From Methylotenera_A sp031399315 (GTDB lineage Bacteria; Pseudomonadota; Gammaproteobacteria; Burkholderiales; Methylophilaceae): a stretch of 14,316 bases of DNA. The DNA lies in assembly GCA_031399315.1 (NCBI GenBank), contig JANNOS010000155.1, forward strand, positions 1 to 14,316, given 5' to 3'. Under the pieces are notes generated by a model. That model worked only from the letters and a program-made list of their open reading frames with translations, was not told where the DNA came from and made no database searches. The position numbers and the translations under genes are program-made. Positions 6,252 through 13,793 of the stretch are shown here, piece after piece (position 1 is the first letter of the stretch; each line of letters opens with the position of its first letter).

Positions 6252-7100
6252 CTATGCTTTATCAAGCAGTTTCTGCAAAACCAAACCTGCGGCAACAAAG
6301 CCAAATGATGCAGTTACGCACACACTAGAGCCATAACCTGCGCAATTTAAACCAGTAATTGCGTTCTTTTTAGCATCGCCAGAAGGCGCATCACAGCTTG
6401 CTTCCAGACCATCGCTTGCAGAACCATCTGAAGGTGCATTTGGTTTAATGACTTGCTCATCAGAATACACACAAGCAATTCCAAATTTGGCTGATTTTTT
6501 GCTACGCTTTGAATTTGAGGCCTGGGCTTTGGGGAAATCATAATCGCGTCGCAATTGATTGCGCACTTTGGCGAGTAATTTATCACCAGTCACATAGGCT
6601 AAATCAGCCACTTTTATTTTTGTGGCATCCAGTCGCCCACCCGCGCTACCTGTGGCAATAAGCGTGGTATGAGTCCGCTTGCAAAAATCTGCCAGCGCAA
6701 CCTTGGCTTGTGCGTCATCAATGCAATCCAAGATAACATCGCAATGAAAGTCGAGCATTTCTGCGATATTGGTAGGCGTCACAAAATCTTCAATCTCGCG
6801 CACTTGGCACAAGGGGTTAATCGCCCAAATTCGCTCGTGCATGGCAGTCACTTTAGCCTTGCCAAATTCACCATCTAAGGCGTGGAGCTGGCGGTTAACA
6901 TTACTTTCAGCAATATTATCTAAATCAATTAAAGTGATTTTACCTACGGCATTGCGGGCAAGCGCTTCTACCGCCCAACTGCCCACACCGCCAATGCCTA
7001 TCACCACTACATGTGCCGCTTGCAATTTATATAAGCCCGAAACGCCATACAATCTTGCAACACCGCCAAAGCGACGCTCAAAATCTAAATCGATGTTCAT
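6252..7100 (-). CDS. tcdA: tRNA threonylcarbamoyladenosine dehydratase TcdA (CsdL)
   Basis: An E1-like (ThiF/MoeB/UBA superfamily) enzyme that uses ATP to cyclise t6A at position 37 of ANN-decoding tRNAs into ct6A, improving decoding. Evidence is the nucleotide-binding VVVIGIGGVGSWAVEAL (32-48), LIDLDNIAESNVNRQ (57-71), VILDCIDDAQAK (122-133) and the TcdA-type C-terminus with FGIACVYSDE (206-215) and SVCVTASFGFVAAG (259-272). The 282 residues slightly exceed the E. coli protein; a Ser/Asp/Ala-rich loop at about 220-245 accounts for much of this. ThiF and MoeB are excluded by this C-terminus and by the lack of their CXXC zinc pairs. The ATG at 7100 has no strong ribosome site. It lies 28 nt after the RM specificity gene, so it may depend on read-through or a weak promoter inside that gene. 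Confidence 0.92.
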   Translation of the reverse strand: MNIDLDFERRFGGVARLYGVSGLYKLQAAHVVVIGIGGVGSWAVEALARNAVGKITLIDLDNIAESNVNRQLHALDGEFGKAKVTAMHERIWAINPLCQVREIEDFVTPTNIAEMLDFHCDVILDCIDDAQAKVALADFCKRTHTTLIATGSAGGRLDATKIKVADLAYVTGDKLLAKVRNQLRRDYDFPKAQASNSKRSKKSAKFGIACVYSDEQVIKPNAPSDGSASDGLEASCDAPSGDAKKNAITGLNCAGYGSSVCVTASFGFVAAGLVLQKLLDKA

Positions 7101-7128
7101 AGTTTAGGGTAGTTAACCTCGGATGAGC

Positions 7129-8217
7129 TTAAGCCATAGATTGGTTTTTATATGCTAAATATTGGCTTAGCTTTTGAAACTCTAAACGCTTCATATAATT
7201 TTCCATATAAGCGTAATCGGGTTCTCTATTTTTTGTTTGTGGTAAAAGTAACTTTTCTTTTGTCAGTCTGTTACCGCTGCGCTTATAACCGAAGTTGTAT
7301 TTACCCCTTACCCCGTCCGCAACTGTCGTAATAAACATCCCTGAAAAGCGAGTGAGTAAAGGGCTGTATCCTACCGAAATGTCTGAGGTCGCAATGAACG
7401 ATTCTGCTTTATAAACGGAATATCCCATTGAGCCTTCACCGTTTCTAATAAAAGCTATTGCATTTCCTTTATGAACAAGCTTCTTATCTTCAACTACTTG
7501 ACATAAAACCCCATTGTTTAAATTTGTTGCACCCAAATAATTTACTCCAATTCGACTTTTCGTTAGATGATTAAGTCCTTTTGATTTTCCTTGTGATAGT
7601 TTGAATAACTTACCAATTTCAAACTCTCCCCAAACTTTTTCATTAAGTGTCTCTACCTCTTGGTAGTGTTTGAGCTGTGAGATATGTTGTTCTATGAAAA
7701 TTTGATACTGCTGTAATTTTTTTTGTTCTTTCTGCCGCATATAGGTTTCCATAAAGGCGTAATCTGGTTCGCCTTTGGAAGTGGTGGGCAGGAGAATTTT
7801 GCTCCTCTTTAACCGTGTTAAAGTTGCACCATTGCCACCCCAGTTGAACTTCTCCAACTGCCTTTTTATCAATGGGATCAGAAAATTAGAAATATTTTGA
7901 TTAAGATTTTTATTTGCTAAGACTTGTATGTTCTGACCAGTGTAAAACTTATTGGGTTGATAAAAAACTGTTTGAGTATCTAATCCAACAGTAATTACGT
8001 TCTCATTGTCAGTTTTATACTTAGAATCTTGTTGGCAAATGAAAGAATCAAACCCATTCTCTTTTTCCGACCTTGTAACATATGGGATATTGCCTAATTT
8101 TTTAATTAGTTTATTGCTATCAATGCCGCTCGAAGTAGAAGTAATATTAAATACTTCTTCAAAAACAAACTCGCCCCATTCAACATTTTTTAAATCCATT
8201 TCCATACTATTCTTCAT
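7129..8217 (-). CDS. Restriction-modification DNA specificity subunit (HsdS-like / BcgI B-like)
   Basis: It selects the bipartite DNA target of the enzyme encoded just upstream. From the ATG at 8217 it has 362 residues in two similar halves offset by 182 residues: VEWGEF near 12-17 recurs as KVWGEF near 194-199, and ILLPTTSKGEPDYAFMETYM (141-160) recurs as LLLPQTKNREPDYAYMENYM (323-342). Each half is a target-recognition domain followed by a coiled-coil-like helix (KEQKKLQQY, EFQKLSQY), the HsdS pattern. This ATG overlaps the end of the methyltransferase gene by 11 nt; ATGs at 8205 and 8199 are alternatives, and GAAG before 8205 makes that one credible. An open frame continues upstream to 8262 but only by overlapping the neighbour. 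Its length resembles the roughly 340-residue BcgI B subunit. Confidence 0.88.
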   Translation of the reverse strand: MKNSMEMDLKNVEWGEFVFEEVFNITSTSSGIDSNKLIKKLGNIPYVTRSEKENGFDSFICQQDSKYKTDNENVITVGLDTQTVFYQPNKFYTGQNIQVLANKNLNQNISNFLIPLIKRQLEKFNWGGNGATLTRLKRSKILLPTTSKGEPDYAFMETYMRQKEQKKLQQYQIFIEQHISQLKHYQEVETLNEKVWGEFEIGKLFKLSQGKSKGLNHLTKSRIGVNYLGATNLNNGVLCQVVEDKKLVHKGNAIAFIRNGEGSMGYSVYKAESFIATSDISVGYSPLLTRFSGMFITTVADGVRGKYNFGYKRSGNRLTKEKLLLPQTKNREPDYAYMENYMKRLEFQKLSQYLAYKNQSMA

Positions 8218-10132
8218 TCTCAAACAAATACTGCCTGCCCTGCATAACCATATTGAACTCAAAAGTGAGGTAATCAGCTATGGTTTTTTCAAAGTCTTCA
8301 GCCTTAGGAATTGCGTCATTGAAGTAATAAAATGAATGTAGCCATTCATCATCATGCTCTATGGTGGTTTTCACCATGAACTTGCTTTCAGCTGGAGCAT
8401 CGTGCAACCATACGTTAAGCAAGTGCGCTTTGCGCTCTTTAGCTCTCTCGGTTTCTACTAAGCCTATGTGTTTACGCACTGCAAAGCCATCGTCTTCATA
8501 ATTAATAAACTTACAGTACTTTTTATCGGAATGTTGTTTGTGCGCTGTAAATATCGCTAAACAAGGGTTGGTGCCAACGCCATAAAAGGTTTCTTTGTTA
8601 AGAGTAATCACGCTTTCTAACGTATGTTTTTCTAAAATACGTTTTTTAACTTGCTTATCTTCTTTGGTTTTACCCACCATGGTGGATTGCGGCACAATCA
8701 CTAAACAACGCCCGCCATCTGCCAAGCCATCAAGCAAATGCTCAATAAAGTTAATTTCTGATAGATGCGCTGTGTCTTTACCCTTGGCTTGTGAGTAAGG
8801 CGGGTTCATAAAGCCAGCGGTGTAGTTTTTCTTTCTTAAAGTTTTGATTGGTGCTTTTAAAAAATCATCTTTAATTAAGTTGCTTTTGCCATCCCCGCGC
8901 AAAATCATGTTGGTTGATGCGATGGCAAACATGTCTTCTCTCACTTCAATGCCATGCAACCGTTCTTTTCGAATAGTTTGCTTTTCTTCTTCACTACCCG
9001 CTTGCTCTAACATTTTATGCATTGCTGATATTAAAAATCCGCCTGTCCCGCAACAAGGGTCAAAAACAATATCACTTGGCTTTAAATCGACTAAATCGCA
9101 AAACAATTCAGTAATATGTTTAGGTGTTAGAACAACGCCTAATGTTTGCCCATCACCGCCACCATAGCTAATAAATTCGCCGTAAAATCTGCCTAAAATA
9201 TCTTCTGAGGTGTTGGCTTTAATCGCTTTTACAATATTTTTATCAATATATTCAGTAAAGTATCTTAAAGGTGTTTTTTCAAGGTATGAATCTTTACTAA
9301 TTTCTTCTGTCAGCCTTGTATCTTTTTGATTGAGGATAGCTCTATCTTTAATGATGATAAATTGATTTAGTAACTGCTGCTTCTTAACTTCTGGCTCGAC
9401 TTTTACTCGCAACATATGTGAAACTAATGCATCAAAAATCACTTCGCCATCAGTTTTTACAGGGTCTCCTTCTAAGTTACTAACTTTAAAAGACTTTTCA
9501 CTTAGTGCCAAAAGTATTGCGGACACAACTAATGGTTTTTCAGTGTCTCTTAATTGCCCATAATTTCGCAGCATTTCGTGTAAGGTAGCTGCTTTTTTGA
9601 TAACCTCCTCAGTTTCTAAGATTTCAGGCGGAGTTTCCCCCAACACTTGTTCTTTATAATATTTTTCGATGTTGTCAGCTGAGAAATTTTCAAAATTCTC
9701 CACCTGGTGCAAAAGCTTATAGCCATTCTCATCAACATAAATTGGTCTGATTTGATGATGTTTTTCGCCGCCAGTGCAACCAAAAGCAAATATTTGCTTA
9801 AACGGGGTTTTATCAACAATTTCATTCGCGTAATGCAAGGCTCCGTTTTCTGCATAATTGGCAATAGATTTTAAATCACTGGCTAAGCTCGTTTTACTGT
9901 CATCTGCATAACTAGCTTGATTTTCAAGGTTGGCTTTATCTTCAATGACCAAAATAAAGTTTTTTGATTTTGCGGTAAATTCTGGGAAGCCTACGTTTCC
10001 TGTCCCTTTTTTTGAAGCAGTTTTTAATGCGTCTTGAATTTCTTTAATGCTACTTCCATTTGGCGTAAAGTCGATTTTGGCATTTGTTAGCAAATTACCA
10101 ATAAAGAAATCCGTTATTTTTTCATTTTTCAT
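8207..10132 (-). CDS. Fused restriction/N6-adenine methyltransferase subunit (BcgI A-like)
   Basis: Probably both the modification and the restriction polypeptide of a type IIB/IIG-like system. Using the ATG at 10132 (641 aa), an N-terminal segment carries GFPEF (48-52) and, 12 residues later, ILVIEDKAN (60-68), which fits a PD-(D/E)XK nuclease with Glu for the first Asp. A helical linker follows, then an N6-adenine methyltransferase domain: TPKHITELF (336-344), motif I VFDPCCGTGGFL (356-367) and motif IV NPPY (443-446), then SESKF-like C-terminal helices leading to the specificity gene. BcgI A is of similar size (about 640 aa). An in-frame TTG at 10156 would overlap acpS and is rejected; the ATG is preceded by GGAT and starts 13 nt after the acpS stop. 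No separate HsdR gene is visible nearby. A plain HsdM is the alternative if the N-terminal motif is inactive. Confidence 0.85.
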   Translation of the reverse strand: MKNEKITDFFIGNLLTNAKIDFTPNGSSIKEIQDALKTASKKGTGNVGFPEFTAKSKNFILVIEDKANLENQASYADDSKTSLASDLKSIANYAENGALHYANEIVDKTPFKQIFAFGCTGGEKHHQIRPIYVDENGYKLLHQVENFENFSADNIEKYYKEQVLGETPPEILETEEVIKKAATLHEMLRNYGQLRDTEKPLVVSAILLALSEKSFKVSNLEGDPVKTDGEVIFDALVSHMLRVKVEPEVKKQQLLNQFIIIKDRAILNQKDTRLTEEISKDSYLEKTPLRYFTEYIDKNIVKAIKANTSEDILGRFYGEFISYGGGDGQTLGVVLTPKHITELFCDLVDLKPSDIVFDPCCGTGGFLISAMHKMLEQAGSEEEKQTIRKERLHGIEVREDMFAIASTNMILRGDGKSNLIKDDFLKAPIKTLRKKNYTAGFMNPPYSQAKGKDTAHLSEINFIEHLLDGLADGGRCLVIVPQSTMVGKTKEDKQVKKRILEKHTLESVITLNKETFYGVGTNPCLAIFTAHKQHSDKKYCKFINYEDDGFAVRKHIGLVETERAKERKAHLLNVWLHDAPAESKFMVKTTIEHDDEWLHSFYYFNDAIPKAEDFEKTIADYLTFEFNMVMQGRQYLFENEE

Positions 10133-10145
10133 GGTTATCCAAACA

Positions 10146-10523
10146 TTAAGTTTCAAGCACTACAAACGCAGCCGCTAAATTCCGTTCATCGCTAATACTT
10201 ATATGTGTTTGCGTAACATTTCTGCTTTGCAAAAAAGTTTGTAATTCGTGGCTTAAAATCAATATTGGCTTACCTAATTCATCGTGAGAAACGGCTATAT
10301 TTTGGAATGTTGCAGGGGCGCGCAAACCTGTACCTAAGGCCTTTGCAAACGCTTCTTTTGCGGCAAAGCGTTTGGCTAAAAAGCGTGGTTTTATTTGTGA
10401 TTCTAAATAACTTGCAAGCTCGCTATCTGCCAATACGCGTTTAGCAAAAGCATCGCCAAACTGCTCGATTGAGGCCTCTATACGAGTGACCTCTACTATA
10501 TCTGTGCCAATACCGTAAATCAT
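10146..10523 (-). CDS. acpS: Holo-[acyl-carrier-protein] synthase
   Basis: It transfers 4'-phosphopantetheine from CoA to the conserved Ser of apo-ACP, activating fatty acid synthesis. At 125 aa it has the AcpS size. Seen are MIYGIGTDIVEVTRIE with metal-binding D8, RFAAKEAFAKALGTG (52-66) with E57, and HISISDERNLAAAFVV (107-122), close to the family's HvSiSD. It lies 38 nt after pdxJ on the same strand, as in many beta- and gammaproteobacteria. The ribosome site before the ATG is weak, which suggests coupling to pdxJ. The RM methyltransferase gene starts 13 nt after its stop codon, where other betaproteobacteria often carry nagZ or another housekeeping gene. Confidence 0.97.
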   Translation of the reverse strand: MIYGIGTDIVEVTRIEASIEQFGDAFAKRVLADSELASYLESQIKPRFLAKRFAAKEAFAKALGTGLRAPATFQNIAVSHDELGKPILILSHELQTFLQSRNVTQTHISISDERNLAAAFVVLET

Positions 10524-10561
10524 AAGCGATAGCTTAATGAGAAGTTGATAAAAAGTTTCAT

Positions 10562-11290
10562 TTATGCGGGAGCGAACTCTTTCATAAGCGCCTTCATCTC
10601 GCGCACTGCATTATCCCAACCCACAAAGAGTGCGTGCGCCACAATCGCGTGGCCAATATTCAGCTCTTCCAAACCAGGGATGGCGGCGACTTCATGCACG
10701 TTGTGATAATGTAAACCATGACCAGCATTCACCACCAAGCCCAATTTCAGCGCATGCGCAACCGCCTCTTTAATACGCGCTAATTCTTTGGCTTTTTCAG
10801 TCTCATTTTCTGCATCCGCAAAGGTTCCTGTGTGCAGTTCTATCACAGGCGCGCCTGTTTTCTTTGCAGCTTCAATTTGCTTAATATCTGGTCCGATAAA
10901 GAGCGAAACGCGGATGTTATTTTCTGCCAGTTTCTTGCACGCTGCTAGTACTTTATCGAAATGCGCGATGACATCTAAACCACCTTCAGTTGTTCGCTCT
11001 TCACGGCGTTCTGGCACTAAACAGACATCTTGCGGCTTCACTTGGCAGGCAATCGCAATCATCTCATCCGTCACCGCGCACTCAAGATTCATGCGAGTTT
11101 GCAGCAAGCCGCGCAAGGCAAACACATCTGCATCCTGCATATGACGGCGATCTTCCCGCAAATGTAAGGTGATGCTATCCGCGCCAGATTGTTCGGCGCG
11201 CAAAGCGGCCTGCACAACACTAGGATATTTGGTGCCGCGCGCTTGACGAATGGTTGCGACGTGGTCGATATTGACACCTAATTTAATCAT
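10562..11290 (-). CDS. pdxJ: Pyridoxine 5'-phosphate synthase
   Basis: The last step of the DXP-dependent vitamin B6 pathway: it condenses 1-deoxy-D-xylulose 5-phosphate with 3-amino-2-oxopropyl phosphate to give pyridoxine 5'-phosphate. The protein is a 242-residue TIM barrel of normal length. Landmarks are LGVNIDHVATIRQARGT (4-20), ITLHLREDRRH (40-50, H43), NLECAVTDEM (68-77, E70), LVPERREERTTEGG (91-104), VIELHTG (149-155) and LVVNAGHGLHYHN (185-197, H191). H43, E70 and H191 correspond to the known E. coli catalytic residues H45, E72 and H193. The ATG at 11290 follows TAGGT with about 5 nt spacing. The 59-residue gene upstream ends only 11 nt before it, so the two are probably co-transcribed. 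Confidence 0.98.
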   Translation of the reverse strand: MIKLGVNIDHVATIRQARGTKYPSVVQAALRAEQSGADSITLHLREDRRHMQDADVFALRGLLQTRMNLECAVTDEMIAIACQVKPQDVCLVPERREERTTEGGLDVIAHFDKVLAACKKLAENNIRVSLFIGPDIKQIEAAKKTGAPVIELHTGTFADAENETEKAKELARIKEAVAHALKLGLVVNAGHGLHYHNVHEVAAIPGLEELNIGHAIVAHALFVGWDNAVREMKALMKEFAPA

Positions 11291-11301
11291 TTAAACCTAA
11301 C

Positions 11302-11481
11302 TCAACTATATTTAAAAGTAATGTAAAACAATCCTAAAACAAAAATTGCTAAAAAAGAATAAGCGATAATGTTTACAATTTTTTCAGTTTTAATTTCCGA
11401 AAATCCAAACTCTCTTAAAACTGCATTAACTAGTAATCCTATTGCTTCTCCAATTGGGTATATTAAATCTTCGATAGCCAT
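11302..11481 (-). CDS. Small predicted membrane protein, 59 aa
   Basis: I do not recognise this gene. The frame runs from ATG at 11481 to TGA at 11302. The first 30 residues look amphipathic (MAIEDLIYPIGEAIGLLVNA). After a short charged part (EIKTEK, 29-34) comes one hydrophobic segment (about 35-56, IVNIIAYSFLAIFVLGLFYI) and a basic/aromatic end FKYS, so one transmembrane helix is likely. AAAGA lies about 7 nt upstream. Codons are AT-rich (ATA, TTA, AGA), unlike the neighbouring pdxJ and recO. It sits between recO and pdxJ, 11 nt before the pdxJ start, and is separated from recO by the structured repeat. This placement supports a real gene, perhaps acquired together with the repeat. Chance translation of an AT-rich spacer remains possible. 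Confidence 0.55.
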   Translation of the reverse strand: MAIEDLIYPIGEAIGLLVNAVLREFGFSEIKTEKIVNIIAYSFLAIFVLGLFYITFKYS

Positions 11482-11499
11482 ACCAATCTTTCTATTTTA

Positions 11500-11603
11500 A
11501 ATTCATGCTCAATTGAAGCTCAGACGCGGCGGAGCGCCGAAGACAGTACGTATTTGTACGACAAGGCGCAACAACAAAGTATGAGCGAAAGTCAGCATGA
11601 ATT
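11500..11603. repeat. Structured intergenic element with perfect 10-bp terminal inverted repeats
   Basis: AATTCATGCT (11500-11509) and AGCATGAATT (11594-11603) are exact reverse complements bounding 104 bp. The core is much more GC-rich than the flanks and holds nested dyads: CGGCG/CGCCG (11527-11531 and 11535-11539), alternatively GCGCC/GGCGC (11534-11538 and 11565-11569), GTAC/GTAC (11546-11559) and GCTCA/TGAGC (11518-11522 and 11582-11586). The right end overlaps the recO stop codon by two bases. There is no open frame of note and no U-tract. It resembles the dispersed palindromic units of proteobacterial genomes. Whether it recurs in this genome cannot be seen from one copy. Confidence 0.55.
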
Positions 11604-12327
11604 ACAAGCCTTGTAAATCTATTAGGAGCTGCCGTGTATGCAAAGGTTTATCACCCAAATAATGCACCAACAAGTAGCGCATCAATTGCTTACTTTGCGA
11701 CTGAGTTTGTGCGTCCCTGTAGTCATCACTTGCCATATCTAGCAAGGTTTTACCGCTCAATTGTACGCCATTTTTGGTAGATTTTAATTCGCAAGCACCA
11801 TATTCGGCCTCATATCGATAAGTATTTTCTGGCACTATGGACACATCATTTTCATCTTGAAGTAACGGGACTGCATAACCCAGCTCTTGCAGTAATTTAA
11901 GCTCAAAGCGTCGTAATGTCGTCGCCAGGTCTGTTTTACTTGCTAGCGTTTGTAAGGCAGTTTCATAATGTTGAAACAAATTTTCGTGCGCGTCCTCGCG
12001 TGGCAAAAGTCTTAATAGCAGCTCATTCATGTAAAAGCCGCACATCAGTGCTTCGCCATTCAGCAAGGTCAGCCCTGCGTTCCAATCTAGGCTATGCAAG
12101 GTTTTAAGCTCATTCTTGCCAGACCACGCACCGGCAAGCATTTGAAACGACTGTAACATGCCACGCATTGCAGATCGCGGTCTGCGCGCGCCTTTGGCCA
12201 CCGCCGCAATACGCCCAAATTGTTGGCTAAACAGCTCCACAACCAAGCTAGTTTCTTTGAAAGGATATGTGTGTAAGACATACACCGCTTGATTATCGCA
12301 CCGACGCGCGCCTGTACTAACAGCCAT
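11602..12327 (-). CDS. recO: DNA repair protein RecO
   Basis: RecO works with RecR (and RecF) to load RecA onto SSB-coated single-stranded DNA and to anneal complementary strands. The 241 residues match the family. The N-terminal OB-fold is visible as AVYVLHTYPFKETSLVVELFS (14-34), FGRIAAVAKGARRPRS (37-52) and the helical region with LLRLLPREDAHENLF (104-118); FELKLLQELGY (141-151) is typical of the C-terminal half. The ATG at 12327 lies 2 nt after the stop of the upstream gene, whose last codons supply GGGT as ribosome site, so translation is coupled. Its stop codon overlaps the terminal inverted repeat of the adjacent element. Confidence 0.95.
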   Translation of the reverse strand: MAVSTGARRCDNQAVYVLHTYPFKETSLVVELFSQQFGRIAAVAKGARRPRSAMRGMLQSFQMLAGAWSGKNELKTLHSLDWNAGLTLLNGEALMCGFYMNELLLRLLPREDAHENLFQHYETALQTLASKTDLATTLRRFELKLLQELGYAVPLLQDENDVSIVPENTYRYEAEYGACELKSTKNGVQLSGKTLLDMASDDYRDAQTQSQSKQLMRYLLVHYLGDKPLHTRQLLIDLQGL

Positions 12328-12329
12328 GA

Positions 12330-12833
12330 TTAACCCAATTCGGCCAAGCTTTGTAGCACTTCATCTTCGGCTTTTTGAATAAGTAGTGGGACTAACATTT
12401 TTGGCCAAGGCGTTGTTTCAGTCATCTCCGCACTAGAAAACAATATCATTGCGTATTTTATTTCGTCTTGTGCATGCACTGGGGTGAACTTACCAAACCC
12501 GTAGCGTGAATTGCGCATCAACTGCCAAGCGCCTTTAGGCTCGATGTATTCTGGCTTATCGAAATGATATTTTATCTCTTCTGTGCTTAAGCTTTTGAGG
12601 GGATAATCGCCATTGTCGGCCAAAATCACCCAGCCCATTTCACCATCTTTATTGGTATTTTTTAATTGATATAAATACCAGTCACTGGCTTCATTAGTAT
12701 CACCTTCATATACCAAGTGAAACACATTATTAATCGCGCCTGTTTTTTTGTTTAAGGTGTAATAGACGCCTTGATCATCCATCTCAATTGGCTTGCCGTA
12801 AATAGGTAGATTTAAAATATTATGATCAGACAT
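12330..12833 (-). CDS. Protein of unknown function, 167 aa, between era and recO
   Basis: I do not recognise a family. The protein is acidic and soluble, with no signal peptide, membrane segment or cysteines. It is rich in Tyr and Trp and looks beta-rich in its first two thirds (GVYYTLNKKTGAINNVFHLVYEG; DWYLYQLKN; GEMGWVILADNGDYPL), followed by a helical C-terminus (PLLIQKAEDEVLQSLAEL). The ATG at 12833 has AAAGA about 8 nt upstream. It starts 54 nt after era and ends 2 nt before recO, so it is a member of the rnc-era-recO operon and sets the ribosome site for recO. The operon's other members act on RNA, ribosomes and DNA repair, but that does not reveal its function. In many related bacteria recO follows era directly. 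Confidence 0.85.
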   Translation of the reverse strand: MSDHNILNLPIYGKPIEMDDQGVYYTLNKKTGAINNVFHLVYEGDTNEASDWYLYQLKNTNKDGEMGWVILADNGDYPLKSLSTEEIKYHFDKPEYIEPKGAWQLMRNSRYGFGKFTPVHAQDEIKYAMILFSSAEMTETTPWPKMLVPLLIQKAEDEVLQSLAELG

Positions 12834-12887
12834 GACGTAGATCTTTATGTAGCGTCCTTGGCTAAAAATCTAAACTAGTACTACACT

Positions 12888-13793
12888 CTAATAACCTAGG
12901 CTTTTAAGCGCTCTTTCATCATCCGCCCAACCACCTTTTACTTTTACCCATGTTTCTAAGTACACTTTACCACCAAAAAGTTTTTCCATGTCTTGGCGCG
13001 CCTCGGTAGAAATTTGCTTCATTTTCTCACCACCTTTGCCAATCAGCATGGGTTTCTGGCTATCTTTATCTACGATAATTGCTGCAAATATGCGACGTAA
13101 GTTTTTCTCTACTTCAAATTTTTCAATCTCAACGGCCACGGAATATGGCACTTCATCGCCCAGCAATCTAAAGATTTTTTCACGAATAAGCTCAGCCGCC
13201 AAAAAGCGCTCATTTTTATCCGTGAGTTCATCTTCTCCATAAATGGCAGGCTGTTCAGGCAGGTATTTGCGCGTTTCAGAAAGCAACTCATCTAAATGCA
13301 AACTTTTTTTGGCACTCACTGGAATGATGCCCACAAATGGGTGCAGTAAATCAAAATCTTGTATTAAAGGGAGTAAATTATTTTTATCACCCATCAAGTC
13401 AGATTTATTCACCACTAAAAGTACTGGCTTGTCTGTCGGCAACAAACTCAACACTTTTTTATCAGCATCTCCCAACTTCATGGGTTCAATCACAAACAGC
13501 ACCACATCCACTTCTGTTAACACCTGTGTGACTGTTTTATTTAAATTTTTATTGAGTGCATTTAAGTGTTTTTGTTGAAAGCCTGGCGTATCTACAAACA
13601 AAAATTGTGTATCTGTGGTTGTATGAATCCCAAGCAAACGATGGCGTGTAGTCTGCGCTTTCCGTGAAGTAATCGCTAACTTCATGCCTAAAATATGGTT
13701 AAGTAGCGTAGACTTTCCTACGTTGGGACGACCTACTATCGCAACAGTCCCACACCTATATACATTGGCACCACTTTTTAAATCATCGGTCAT
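12888..13793 (-). CDS. era: GTPase Era
   Basis: An essential GTPase that binds the 3' end of 16S rRNA and helps mature the 30S subunit. All motifs are present in 301 residues: G1 GRPNVGKS (21-28), the switch I region ITSRKAQTTRHR (41-52), G3 DTPG (68-71), G4 NKSD (129-132) and G5 SAK (160-162). The C-terminal KH RNA-binding domain contains LIGKGGEKMKQIS (250-262) and ends in the usual KVKGGWADDERALKSLGY. The ATG at 13793 overlaps the last 11 nt of rnc, a common arrangement implying coupled translation; both act on ribosomal RNA maturation. Confidence 0.98.
   Translation of the reverse strand: MTDDLKSGANVYRCGTVAIVGRPNVGKSTLLNHILGMKLAITSRKAQTTRHRLLGIHTTTDTQFLFVDTPGFQQKHLNALNKNLNKTVTQVLTEVDVVLFVIEPMKLGDADKKVLSLLPTDKPVLLVVNKSDLMGDKNNLLPLIQDFDLLHPFVGIIPVSAKKSLHLDELLSETRKYLPEQPAIYGEDELTDKNERFLAAELIREKIFRLLGDEVPYSVAVEIEKFEVEKNLRRIFAAIIVDKDSQKPMLIGKGGEKMKQISTEARQDMEKLFGGKVYLETWVKVKGGWADDERALKSLGY

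Noticed and set aside
7159..7800. Repeated segments in the specificity gene as a CRISPR or insertion-sequence footprint
   Set aside because: They are two copies of a protein-level repeat in frame, 546 bp apart, as expected for HsdS; no spacer array or transposase exists.
8206..8262. A longer start for the specificity protein at 8262
   Set aside because: It would overlap the methyltransferase by 56 nt and add residues unlike HsdS proteins. The ATGs at 8217 or 8205 give a normal coupled junction.
10133..10156. TTG start of the methyltransferase at 10156
   Set aside because: It lies within the acpS coding end and has no ribosome site. The ATG at 10132 has GGAT upstream and begins with a typical sequence.
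11302..11601. A small RNA or riboswitch upstream of pdxJ in the recO-pdxJ gap
   Set aside because: The gap is accounted for by a small reading frame and an inverted-repeat element; no known riboswitch core or anti-terminator pair was recognised.
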